From the NCBI GenBank assembly GCA_903831585.1, contig CAIKYE010000183.1:1-30434 (forward strand): a DNA stretch of 30,434 nucleotides, read 5' to 3'. This DNA is from an uncultured Micrococcales bacterium. GTDB taxonomy: Bacteria; Actinomycetota; Actinomycetes; Actinomycetales; Microbacteriaceae. Shown here piece by piece: positions 1 to 6,898 of this stretch; position 1 is the first letter of the stretch, and every line of letters begins with the position of its first letter. The notes beneath the pieces were generated by a model. It was given only the letters and a program-made list of their open reading frames with translations. It had not been told where the DNA came from and searched no databases. The translations under genes were made by a program, and so were the position numbers.

Positions 1-18
1 CTAACCCAGTTGTACTCA

Positions 19-108
19 GGAGTCGTCGCATAGCCCGGTCGAGTGCGCCTCACTGCTAATGAGGTAAGGATCTAAAGTCCTTCGGAGGTTCAAATCCTCT
101 CGACTCCG
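19..108 (+). tRNA. tRNA-Ser (GCU anticodon)
   Basis: The acceptor arms GGAGTCG (19-25) and CGACTCC (101-107) pair perfectly, with G108 as discriminator. The anticodon stem-loop CTCA-CTGCTAA-TGAG places GCT in the anticodon position. A variable arm (AAGGATC...GTCCTT) and a T arm with GGTTCAAATCC follow. The 90-base length and long variable arm are typical of a class II serine tRNA. CCA is not encoded. Confidence 0.95.
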
Positions 109-113
109 CGAAT

Positions 114-150
114 AATCCCCACGAATACACTTCGGGGGGATTTTCGCTTT
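114..150 (+). terminator. Rho-independent terminator after tRNA-Ser
   Basis: AATCCCC (114-120) pairs with GGGGATT (136-142) and is followed by a T-rich tract. It lies 5 bases after the tRNA end, so it most likely ends the tRNA-Ser transcript. Confidence 0.8.
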
Positions 151-237
151 TGAGGGCATCAGTAGCTTTGTAATCATCTAATATTTGCTCAAAAGCACTA
201 AACGTTCTTCTCATCTATCGAAACAGGGGCCAAGCGA

Positions 238-759
238 ATGAGCGATGCGACTTCAGTGAAATTTTGTCAGTCTTGCGGAACAAAGCTGCCCGCAACCGCA
301 GGCTTTTGTTCCAGCTGCGGCACTGCCGCCGGCTCGGCACCTACTGCAGCGCCAGCACCAACAGCGTTTAGCATTCAGCCTCAGACAGTTGTTGCTGGGC
401 CAAAGAGCAAAACAACAGCTGTTGTGCTGTCAGTGTTTCTAAGTTTCTGGAGCTGGCTCTACACCTTCAAGATCAACAAAACCAAGTTCTTCATCGGTCT
501 TGGTGCCGGTTTTGTCGCATGGATAATGCAGATAACTTCGTTTCTCCTTACTGCAGACGACATCGACTATTACGCAGGCTGCATAGATTACTACGGCGCA
601 GACCTGGTACAAGCCCTCGCAGAGTGCGCTTCATACCAGCCTGATTACACCCTTGCGTTTCTAGCGGGCTCCATCACTTTTGGCATTTGGCTTTGGGCTC
701 TTATCGACAACGCCAGAAAGCCAGCCGGTTTCTATCAGGACTATCCAAACGCCAGATAA
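238..759 (+). CDS. zinc-ribbon domain membrane protein, function unknown
   Basis: This 173-residue protein starts with a short zinc ribbon. Two CxxC knuckles, CQSCG near residue 10 and CSSCG near residue 24, would bind one zinc. An Ala/Pro/Thr-rich linker follows to about residue 55. Then come about three hydrophobic segments (roughly 60-78, 84-104 and 138-155), the last ending in WLWALIDNARKP. This layout (N-terminal zinc ribbon plus TM2- or DUF-like membrane part) is common in Actinobacteria, usually without a known role. The start ATG is the only good one in frame, and only a weak GGGG lies upstream. The gene stands alone between two tRNA genes. Confidence 0.75.
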   Translation: MSDATSVKFCQSCGTKLPATAGFCSSCGTAAGSAPTAAPAPTAFSIQPQTVVAGPKSKTTAVVLSVFLSFWSWLYTFKINKTKFFIGLGAGFVAWIMQITSFLLTADDIDYYAGCIDYYGADLVQALAECASYQPDYTLAFLAGSITFGIWLWALIDNARKPAGFYQDYPNAR

Positions 760-834
760 AGCCCCGCCGGCTCAGTCATAGCTAGCCCATTGGTGCACCT
801 AGCGCTAACTATTTCAATCCGCTAAACTCTAGAA

Positions 835-869
835 GTTGCTTTCGAGCAACAGCCCCTCCAACTAGGGGC
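835..869 (+). other. two tandem hairpins abutting the tRNA-Arg 5' end
   Basis: GTTGCT (835-840) and AGCAAC (845-850) form a 6-bp stem with a TTCG tetraloop. Directly after it, GCCCCT (852-857) pairs with AGGGGC (864-869). No T-tract follows either hairpin. They end 4 bases before tRNA-Arg begins at 874, so they are in its 5' leader or promoter-proximal region. AGTTGC (834-839) could also pair with GCAACT (868-873), giving an alternative fold. Confidence 0.55.
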
Positions 870-873
870 AACT

Positions 874-946
874 GCGTCTGTGGCTCAACGGATAGAGCAC
901 CTGACTACGGATCAGGAGGTTGGGGGTTCGAGTCCCTCCAGGCGCA
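874..946 (+). tRNA. tRNA-Arg (ACG anticodon), intact
   Basis: Acceptor arm GCGTCTG (874-880) pairs with CAGGCGC (939-945), with one G-T pair; A946 is the discriminator. The anticodon arm CTGA-CTACGGA-TCAG gives anticodon ACG. The T arm GGGGGTTCGAGTCCCTC is standard. The length is 73 bases and CCA is not encoded. Two partial copies of its 3' half lie downstream at 1559 and 18096 in the same orientation. This marks the gene as a likely integration target whose intact copy has been kept or restored at the left end. Confidence 0.96.
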
Positions 947-948
947 CG

Positions 949-982
949 AAACCCGGTTCCTTCTCACGAGGGCCGGGTTTTT
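949..982 (+). terminator. Rho-independent terminator after tRNA-Arg
   Basis: AAACCCGG (949-956) pairs with CCGGGTTT (973-980), followed by more T residues. It is the first of three similar terminators, each placed just after a tRNA-Arg 3' end. Confidence 0.85.
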
Positions 983-1002
983 CACTAACTAGGGAGTTTA
1001 GA

Positions 1003-1470
1003 TTAACTCACAATTTGGGGAGCACTTGCTTCGGCAATACCTGACTTTGCTTGATTTTCAAGTCCGACCGTAACAGCAAAAGTATCTTCATAAACATCAA
1101 AGTCATATGCCTTGCCCCATCGCAGTTTGATTACGTGAATTCCAGGGTTGACATAAGGTTCCCCGTTTTTGAGGTCACAAGTCGCAACCCAACGTGCAAC
1201 CACTGTTGTGTTCCATGGTGGACCTTGAACAAGTACGCTCGTGACCTCAAACTTAAGTTCTGGCAAAACAATGCCGAGCCTTTGGAACCATCGGCCCAAA
1301 GCCTCTTTGTCCTGCCTGATACCGCCCAGTGAGTTGGGACCGGCAAAACGATGGGTGAGGCCTCTAGGGGACACCCCATTCAACACCTCTTCGTAATCAT
1401 GATTTTGAACGGCAAGAAATGTTTTTCGGACTACTTTCTCAACGATTGAACTATAAATAAGCATGTGCAT
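1003..1470 (-). CDS. SnoaL-like / NTF2-fold protein
   Basis: The product has 155 residues and resembles the SnoaL-like, NTF2-fold family: an N-terminal helix (IVEKVVRKTFLAVQNHDYEEVLNGV), an HRFAG segment, a helix with WFQRLG, then alternating beta strands (KFEVTSVLVQGPPWNTTVVARW, IHVIKLRWGKAYDFDVYED). These small cone-shaped domains act as isomerases, hydrolases, cyclases or binding modules, so the reaction cannot be named. The ATG at 1470 has an AAAGG ribosome site about 5 bases upstream. It is the only gene between the intact tRNA-Arg and the first 3' fragment, so it may be cargo of a small inserted segment. Confidence 0.7.
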   Translation of the reverse strand: MHMLIYSSIVEKVVRKTFLAVQNHDYEEVLNGVSPRGLTHRFAGPNSLGGIRQDKEALGRWFQRLGIVLPELKFEVTSVLVQGPPWNTTVVARWVATCDLKNGEPYVNPGIHVIKLRWGKAYDFDVYEDTFAVTVGLENQAKSGIAEASAPQIVS

Positions 1471-1558
1471 AAAGCCTTTCGACCCCGAAATCCTAATTGT
1501 TTATGGTACTAACTATTATCTACCAACTGACTTCGTTTGGGCTCACTCTTTACTCACC

Positions 1559-1598
1559 ACGGATCAGTAGGTTGGGGGTTCGAGTCCCTCCAAGCGCA
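1559..1598 (+). repeat. tRNA-Arg 3' fragment B (att-like direct repeat)
   Basis: From the anticodon loop (ACGGATCAG) to the discriminator, this copies tRNA-Arg 907-946 with two mismatches. The 5' half of a tRNA is absent: the sequence before 1559 cannot form D or acceptor arms. The likeness continues through the terminator, so 1559-1638 matches 907-986 at about 72 of 80 positions with no gap. This is what an attachment-site remnant from integration into the 3' end of tRNA-Arg looks like. Confidence 0.9.
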
Positions 1599-1600
1599 CA

Positions 1601-1634
1601 AAACCCGATTTCTTCGAACGAGGACCGGGTTTTT
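1601..1634 (+). terminator. terminator-like hairpin after tRNA fragment B
   Basis: AAACCCG (1601-1607) and CGGGTTT (1626-1632) with a following T-run copy the tRNA-Arg terminator. On the opposite strand it also lies just beyond the end of the aminotransferase gene (stop at 1677), so it could end that transcript if it works both ways. Confidence 0.7.
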
Positions 1635-1676
1635 CACTGCCCGGAATTCTGTGCCAATGATTCCGATTGGTGCTGC

Positions 1677-3005
1677 TCAGTTCTTGGGTTGAGTCAGAAC
1701 CTGATCAATCACATCGGTAAGGATTTTGAGCCCATTTTCTAGAAGCTCATTCGGAATCGAAAGTGGAGGCAGGAATCTGATTACATTCGCTTGCATACCG
1801 GAGGTCAGGACGACCACTCCCGCCTTATGGCAGGTGGCCGCTATCTTCGCAACCTCGTCACTCATTGCCCTTCCAGATTCGGGATCAATGAACTCCATCG
1901 CAACCATAGCGCCCATGCCCCGAACTTCGGCCACCGCCGAATGCTCAGCCATTATTTTTGTAAGGTGCGCCTTGAGCGAGATCTCAATCGCATTTGCCAA
2001 ACCGTTTGCGTTGTTTCGTCGCATCCATTCGATTGCCGCAACCGCCGCCGCGCAAGCCACAGGATTTCCGGTGTAAGTTCCCCCGAGTCCTCCGACGTGG
2101 ATCTTGTCCATGATTTCGGCTCTGCCGGTTACTGCCGAAAGCGGCATGCCTCCGGCGATTCCCTTAGCCGTTATTACTAGGTCTGGTTCTAGCCCGTGAT
2201 GTTCAGATGCAAACCACTTACCGGTTCGACAAAAGCCAGATTGGATTTCGTCGGCAATCATCAAAGCACCATTTTCCTCGGCGTACTCGGCTAGTCCCGT
2301 TAGAAAACCTGGAGCCGGTACTATAAATCCGCCCTCACCCTGAACCGGCTCGATGACTATCGCCGCCAAGTTTGCACCGCCGATTTCTTTTTCAATTCGC
2401 CAGACAGTTCTGGCAGCGGCCGCCTTTCCATCGAGTCCATCCAGAAGCGGATTAGAACCTGGAAGTCGATAGACCTCAGGTGCAAATGGCCCGAAGCCAT
2501 TTTTGAACGGCATGTTCTTAGCGGTCATAGCCATGGTTAGGTTGGTGCGGCCGTGGTATCCGCTTTCTAATACCACTATCGCCTGACGGCCGGTTGAGTA
2601 TCTGGCGATTTTCACGGCATTCTCGACTGCCTCCGCACCTGAATTAAACAAAGCAGACTTCTTAGCAAAGGCACCGGGGGTTAGTTCGTTTAGCAACTCG
2701 CAGACCTTAACGTAACCCTCGTAAGGAGTCACTGCGAAAGCAGTGTGAGTGAAGTCCTTTGCCTGTTCGGAAATTGCCGCAACCACTTCGGCATTTGCGT
2801 TTCCAACACCCGTGACTCCAATTCCAGAACCAAGATCGATTAGGACGTTATCATCAACGTCAATTAGCAAGCCATCTCGTGCTGACTTAATGTATGCAGG
2901 TAGCAAAGTGCCAACACCATTCGAGACCGCTGCAATTTTTCGTTGATGCAGTTTGACCGAGTTAGCTCCGGGAAACTCTTGTTGCACCTCTGGATAGCCA
3001 GCCAT
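1677..3005 (-). CDS. gabT: class III PLP aminotransferase, 4-aminobutyrate transaminase-like
   Basis: This 442-residue, full-length fold-type I aminotransferase moves the amino group of a terminal (omega) amine to 2-oxoglutarate. Visible motifs are NSGAEAVENA (121-130, phosphate binding), SGYHGRT (148-154, cofactor stacking), ADEIQSGFCRTG (251-262, Asp252 to the pyridine nitrogen) and ITAKGIAGGMP with Lys281 as the Schiff-base lysine. The EPVQGEGG motif (219-226) is typical of GabT-type enzymes. The gene starts 2 bases after the CoA-transferase stop with no clear ribosome site, which suggests translational coupling. In this island the substrate may be a GABA analogue such as a methyl-substituted 4-aminobutenoate. 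GABA itself, a diamine or beta-alanine are alternatives. Confidence 0.88.
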   Translation of the reverse strand: MAGYPEVQQEFPGANSVKLHQRKIAAVSNGVGTLLPAYIKSARDGLLIDVDDNVLIDLGSGIGVTGVGNANAEVVAAISEQAKDFTHTAFAVTPYEGYVKVCELLNELTPGAFAKKSALFNSGAEAVENAVKIARYSTGRQAIVVLESGYHGRTNLTMAMTAKNMPFKNGFGPFAPEVYRLPGSNPLLDGLDGKAAAARTVWRIEKEIGGANLAAIVIEPVQGEGGFIVPAPGFLTGLAEYAEENGALMIADEIQSGFCRTGKWFASEHHGLEPDLVITAKGIAGGMPLSAVTGRAEIMDKIHVGGLGGTYTGNPVACAAAVAAIEWMRRNNANGLANAIEISLKAHLTKIMAEHSAVAEVRGMGAMVAMEFIDPESGRAMSDEVAKIAATCHKAGVVVLTSGMQANVIRFLPPLSIPNELLENGLKILTDVIDQVLTQPKN

Positions 3006-3007
3006 GG

Positions 3008-4114
3008 TTAGGAAGTCTTTGGCGTTGAATTTGGATACATCGGTCTTTCGCCATCAAAGGTGATTGGAAGAGCTGGAAAGTGCAGAGGACCAAATCCCTC
3101 GACATCCACACTCATCATCATTTTGTTGGCTATAGCCTGCGGATCTTGCAGTAGCGCTTCTGGCTTCTGAACGATGTCACAGGGAACGCCTACCGCATCA
3201 AGAATTTTGACAACATCCTCACCGGAAATCTCACTCAGTCGCTTCTCGATGACTCTGCGCAACTCTTGGTCATTTGATACTCGAGCGGGATTTGCGGAAA
3301 ACTTCTCATCTTCCAACAGCGACTCCAATCCAAGTGCTGAACAGAAGCTCGCAAAAATTAGATCTCCACCAATTCCAATGCAGACCGGAGAGGTTTTAGT
3401 CGGGAAAATGCCGTAGGGAGAAAATGCCGGGTGACCGCTGCCATGGCGTCCAGATGGATTCCCCGATACCTGATTCGCTGCGACGTGATAAGCGACCCAG
3501 TTAGCCCCGGTCTCGAAAAGTGACGTGGCAATCGAGGCGCCCAGGTTCGTAGTTTTTCTCTCGTAGAGTGCGGCTATGATTCCGAGCGCCAACCATGTAC
3601 CTGCACCTATATCTAAGACGGAGACGCCAGTCCTCACCGGTGGACCATCGGAGGTTCCGGTGATTTCAGCAATTCCGGTTCGAGACTGCAGAACCGCATC
3701 GTATCCCGCACGATTGCTCTCGGCTCCTTTGGCACCGTACGCGGAGAGTGCAGCATGAATCAGTCGTGGGTACAAAGTCTTTAGGCTCTCGTAGTCCAGT
3801 GCGTTTCTTGAAAGTTTTTCGGGACGCAGGTTAGTGATGAACACGTCGGCATCGGCCAGCATGCCGTGGAGCTGTTCACGGCCTTCGTCTTCGCGTATAT
3901 CCAGCCGGACCACGTGCTTGTTCCGGTTGACAACTTGCCAGTATGCCGAGACGTCCCCAACCCTAGGGGCCATGCGCCTACTGTCATCCCCAGAAATAGA
4001 TTCGACGTGAGTGACCCTAGCTCCAAGGTCCGCAAGGATGGCACCGGAGAAGGGCGCTGCGATATTGGAAGTCAGGTCCACGACCCTGATTCCTCTAAGC
4101 GGATAGGTGTCCAA
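3008..4114 (-). CDS. class III (CaiB/BaiF) acyl-CoA transferase
   Basis: The 368-residue protein is a family III CoA-transferase. It has the N-terminal LRGIRVVDLT signature, the ILADLGARVTHVE Rossmann-type segment, NRNKHVVRLD, and the catalytic Asp in AGYDAVLQSRTG (Asp139 with this start). Family members move CoA between acyl-CoA and a free acid through an aspartyl-CoA anhydride. I chose the TTG at 4112-4114 because AGGAGG (4119-4124 on this strand) lies 4 bases upstream. A longer frame from 4144 would place that site inside the gene. It leads a two-gene operon with gabT. With the CitE-like lyase and class I fumarase in the same island, the best guess is succinyl-CoA:citramalate (or mesaconate/itaconate) CoA-transferase. 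Confidence 0.87.
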   Translation of the reverse strand: MDTYPLRGIRVVDLTSNIAAPFSGAILADLGARVTHVESISGDDSRRMAPRVGDVSAYWQVVNRNKHVVRLDIREDEGREQLHGMLADADVFITNLRPEKLSRNALDYESLKTLYPRLIHAALSAYGAKGAESNRAGYDAVLQSRTGIAEITGTSDGPPVRTGVSVLDIGAGTWLALGIIAALYERKTTNLGASIATSLFETGANWVAYHVAANQVSGNPSGRHGSGHPAFSPYGIFPTKTSPVCIGIGGDLIFASFCSALGLESLLEDEKFSANPARVSNDQELRRVIEKRLSEISGEDVVKILDAVGVPCDIVQKPEALLQDPQAIANKMMMSVDVEGFGPLHFPALPITFDGERPMYPNSTPKTS

Positions 4115-4266
4115 AGTACCTCCTAGGTAAGGTGCTAATTTCAAAGATTTTAACTTTATTTACATTTTCAATCGAGGATACCCGTTTTTTTTACACAGAT
4201 GCTGGGTTTTTCACCGAATCTGGAGTTATGCGTACAGCAATTGGCGGGTTATGGGGGTTCTACTCT
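4115..4266. promoter_or_regulatory. divergent promoter region, CoA-transferase and Lrp-type regulator
   Basis: These 152 bases separate the divergent CoA-transferase and regulator genes and must hold both promoters. They are AT-rich near 4140-4200. I cannot assign clear -35/-10 pairs. A terminator-like element lies at 4178-4214. Confidence 0.5.
4178..4214 (+). other. terminator-like element similar to the tRNA-Arg terminators
   Basis: ACCCG (4180-4184) and TGGGT (4203-4207), followed by TTTT, resemble a weak terminator. Aligned without gaps to 1600-1636, 25 of 37 positions agree, including the final GGGTTTTTCAC. No tRNA sequence precedes it. It may be a degraded repeat, an attenuator before the regulator gene, or chance. 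Confidence 0.35.
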
Positions 4267-4278
4267 ATGTTCATAGTT

Positions 4279-5244
4279 ATGGATTCAATAAAGAAGGTAC
4301 CAAGCGATTCGAACCTCTATATCGATGCGTTCGACAGACAGCTAATTGGTGCCCTCCGAGAAGACGGCCGCCAGTCACTAGCAAACCTGGGCACTGCAAT
4401 AGGTTTATCGGGAGATTCCGTTAAGGACAGGCTTGACAGGCTGACTAACCTCGGAATCTTGAAGGTGACCTGCACCGTAGACCCCAAGGTGCTGGGCTAC
4501 AGTTCCATAACCCTAATCGGGATCAAGGTCACCGGCCCAGCCGAAGACATAGCTGAAGAGCTCGCAAAGGTGACCGAATTTGACTTCGTTGCCTGCACGG
4601 CCGGAGAATTCGACATAATTGCCGAGGTGGTTTGCACTAGTGAGGTGCACCTCCTGCAGATCTTGGATTCCCATGTTCGAGCCAGGAGTGATGTTGCTAG
4701 CATCGTCGCCTTCAGTTATCTGCAGGTCTTGAAGTTTTCACCAGGACACAACAAGAATCAGAATTCTTGGGCAACCTCGGATCCTCCAAAGCTAGACGGA
4801 GTTGATCTTCTAATAATTCAAGAACTCCAGCAAGACGGAAGGCTCAGCTATCAGGAACTTGCCGAGCGGATAGGCCACCCGTACCAGACGACCAGAAGAA
4901 GAGCACGGGCCCTTCTCGAGGAGGGGGTCATTCACCCGGAGGTGCTCATAAATCGATTGGTCGAGGGTACTGCGGTGATAGCCGGAGTTAACCTGAGAAC
5001 TACCGGCCCAATCACTGACATTGCGCGGGCGCTCGCAAAGGTGGCTGAAGTGGAAGTCGCTGTGCTGACCACCGGATCTTTCGATCTAATGCTCGAGGTT
5101 GCCTGCAGAGACAGGGAGCACCTAGCCCAGCTTGTTGGAGAGACCTTACCCGCGATCCCAGGTGTGGTCTCAACCGAGACCAATATCTACCTGCGGGTGG
5201 TCAAACTTCCGCAGTCTTGGCTAGGCCTTGTCCGCCAGCTATAA
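4279..5244 (+). CDS. two-module Lrp/AsnC-family transcriptional regulator
   Basis: The protein contains two complete Lrp/AsnC modules in tandem, against one in classic Lrp (about 160 residues). Each has a winged helix (DAFDRQLIGALREDGRQSLA and DGVDLLIIQELQQDGRLSYQ) followed by an RAM/AsnC ligand domain (KVTGPAEDIAEELAKVTEFD... and LRTTGPITDIARALAKVAEVE...). Such proteins bind DNA and sense an amino acid or related compound. The frame is open from 4132, but the first 49 codons overlap promoter sequence and encode no recognisable domain. I place the start at ATG 4279, about 321 residues. ATG 4267 with GGGGG upstream is the alternative. It sits between the two arms of the island and most likely controls both. 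Confidence 0.85.
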   Translation: MDSIKKVPSDSNLYIDAFDRQLIGALREDGRQSLANLGTAIGLSGDSVKDRLDRLTNLGILKVTCTVDPKVLGYSSITLIGIKVTGPAEDIAEELAKVTEFDFVACTAGEFDIIAEVVCTSEVHLLQILDSHVRARSDVASIVAFSYLQVLKFSPGHNKNQNSWATSDPPKLDGVDLLIIQELQQDGRLSYQELAERIGHPYQTTRRRARALLEEGVIHPEVLINRLVEGTAVIAGVNLRTTGPITDIARALAKVAEVEVAVLTTGSFDLMLEVACRDREHLAQLVGETLPAIPGVVSTETNIYLRVVKLPQSWLGLVRQL

Positions 5245-5426
5245 AGGGCTCCGCTTTGGGGTCGCCGGCATCCAGGAATATAAACAGTTGCCCCTGTTTC
5301 CCGTTATTCAAGTGACAAAAACCCCATCTAGTCGTTTTTTTATCAACTGTTGACATTTGAGGCCCTGTTTATTGACATAATTGGCACAAGCACCTTGGGT
5401 GCCCTTAATTAGACAAAGGAGTCTTT
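5245..5426 (+). promoter_or_regulatory. promoter and candidate operators of the catabolic operon
   Basis: This 182-base gap before the permease gene is rich in symmetric sites. AAACAG-ttgccc-CTGTTT is at 5282-5299. TCAAC-T-GTTGA (5343-5353) overlaps a TTGACA -35 box (5350-5355). Further down are an extended -10 candidate, TGACATAAT (5373-5381), with a long 20-base spacer, and an imperfect palindrome, GGCACAAG-cac-CTTGGGTGCC (5383-5403). ACAGTTG (5284-5290) also recurs inverted as CAACTGT (5344-5350). AAAGGAG (5415-5421) is the ribosome site, 5 bases before the ATG. The natural regulator is the Lrp-type protein encoded just upstream. Confidence 0.6.
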
Positions 5427-6866
5427 ATGTCAAGTGCTGCATCTTCGAGTGCATCGAAGAGCGGAGAAGTTTCCGCTCAGGTTGCACCGAGAGTATTCGA
5501 TTGGAAGAGCGCTTTTAGTTTGGCGTTTGCGTTTATCTCCCCCATAGTCGCACTCTATGGGATTTTCTTTTTAGTCTTCCTGGCAGCTGGACCCGCTTCC
5601 ATTTGGGCTTTTGCAATCGTGTTGGTCGCTCAAATATTTGTGGCCGCTGTCTTCGGGCAGTTAGCCTCGAAGTGGCCATTCGCCGGAGGAGTCTACGCTT
5701 GGACGAAGCGACTTCTCGGTGCAACAACCGGTTGGTTTGCCGGTTGGGCATACATGTGGACACTGATGATTGCAATCGGATCTGCGGCATACATAGCGAT
5801 GCTATTCGTTCCGGTAGTTCTTGGAATCGAACCTTTCGACCCATTGTCTCAAGTTCTATGGGCTTCGGTATTCGTACTTGTGGGAACTTTACTTAATCTT
5901 CTCGGCACTAAAGTGCTAAAAGCTGTGGCAATAGTCGCGGTGATAATCGAGGTAATTGGAAGCATCGGCCTAGGAACCTACCTGTTGCTGTTCAAGCAGA
6001 CACAACCGGTATCCGTCATATTTGAGACTTTCGGTTCAGGTTACGGTGAGGGTCCTTGGATTTGGAGCGGCTTGCTAGCAGCGGTTGCATTCGTTGGCTG
6101 GGCATTCGTAGGATTCGAAAGTGCCGGGGACATCGCAGAAGAGGTCAAGGATCCAGAGCGCGCGGTACCCAAGGCTATGATTCTTTCGATACTCATAGTT
6201 GGTTCAGTCGTCTTGTTCTCAGCGCTTGCTGTCATTCTTGCGATGCCAAACATCGAAGCTGCGGTGACAGGAGAGTCTGCCGACCCTGTCGCTGACACCA
6301 TCATCCATCACCTTGGTGCTGAGGTAGTGGTTCCGCTATTCGGAATGTTCGTGCTAGCTTTCATGGCAACATTTGTCACCGCACAGGCTGCAGCATCTCG
6401 AGTAATTTGGGGCTTCGCTAAAGACAACATGCTTCCTGGAAGCGCTGCTCTAAGCAAGCTATCTACCAAGTCTAAGATTCCGGCAAATGCGATCGTCGTC
6501 ACAGCGGTGGTTCCGATTCTCGTGATCTTAACTTCTCTGTGGGGCGCAGGCTACTCAACGTTGGTACTGTTCGCTATTGCCGGTTTCTACATCTCCTTCG
6601 CGTTCCCAGTTCTAGGTCTGGTTAAGAGTCAATACGACGGAACATGGAAGCCAGGTGTATTCAACCTTGGAAAGTGGAGCAAGCCAGTAACACTAGTAGC
6701 TGCAATTTGGTTGCTCTTCGAACTCGTAAACATCTCCTGGCCGAGAGATACATCAGCTCCTTGGTATGTCCAGTATGGAGTGATTATCATCGTTGCGGTG
6801 ATTACCTTGGTAGGCGCCTTGATTTACTCGTCACGAAAAGACGTAATCAAATCAAGTAATTCCTAA
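5427..6866 (+). CDS. APC-superfamily amine/amino acid permease
   Basis: The 479-residue protein has about 12 hydrophobic segments and belongs to the APC (amino acid-polyamine-organocation) superfamily. The first helix region (FSLAFAFISPIVALYGIFF) has the broken-helix pattern of the family. WPFAGGVYAWTKRLLG follows helix 2, and AFVGFESAGDIAEEVKDPERA near residue 235 matches the conserved loop FE...EE.K.P.R..P. The N-terminus to about residue 25 is Ser/Ala-rich and cytoplasmic. It probably imports the nitrogenous, likely cationic substrate of the island by proton or sodium symport. It is the first gene of the plus-strand operon and has a strong ribosome site. The exact substrate cannot be read from the sequence. 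Confidence 0.9.
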   Translation: MSSAASSSASKSGEVSAQVAPRVFDWKSAFSLAFAFISPIVALYGIFFLVFLAAGPASIWAFAIVLVAQIFVAAVFGQLASKWPFAGGVYAWTKRLLGATTGWFAGWAYMWTLMIAIGSAAYIAMLFVPVVLGIEPFDPLSQVLWASVFVLVGTLLNLLGTKVLKAVAIVAVIIEVIGSIGLGTYLLLFKQTQPVSVIFETFGSGYGEGPWIWSGLLAAVAFVGWAFVGFESAGDIAEEVKDPERAVPKAMILSILIVGSVVLFSALAVILAMPNIEAAVTGESADPVADTIIHHLGAEVVVPLFGMFVLAFMATFVTAQAAASRVIWGFAKDNMLPGSAALSKLSTKSKIPANAIVVTAVVPILVILTSLWGAGYSTLVLFAIAGFYISFAFPVLGLVKSQYDGTWKPGVFNLGKWSKPVTLVAAIWLLFELVNISWPRDTSAPWYVQYGVIIIVAVITLVGALIYSSRKDVIKSSNS

Positions 6867-6898
6867 AGTTAGAGAATATCTAGAGAAAGGACGCGTCA

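Noticed and set aside
4132..4278. Extended N-terminus for the Lrp-type regulator from ATG 4132.
   Set aside because: It would overlap the CoA-transferase promoter and a terminator-like element, encodes no domain, and better starts exist at 4279 or 4267.
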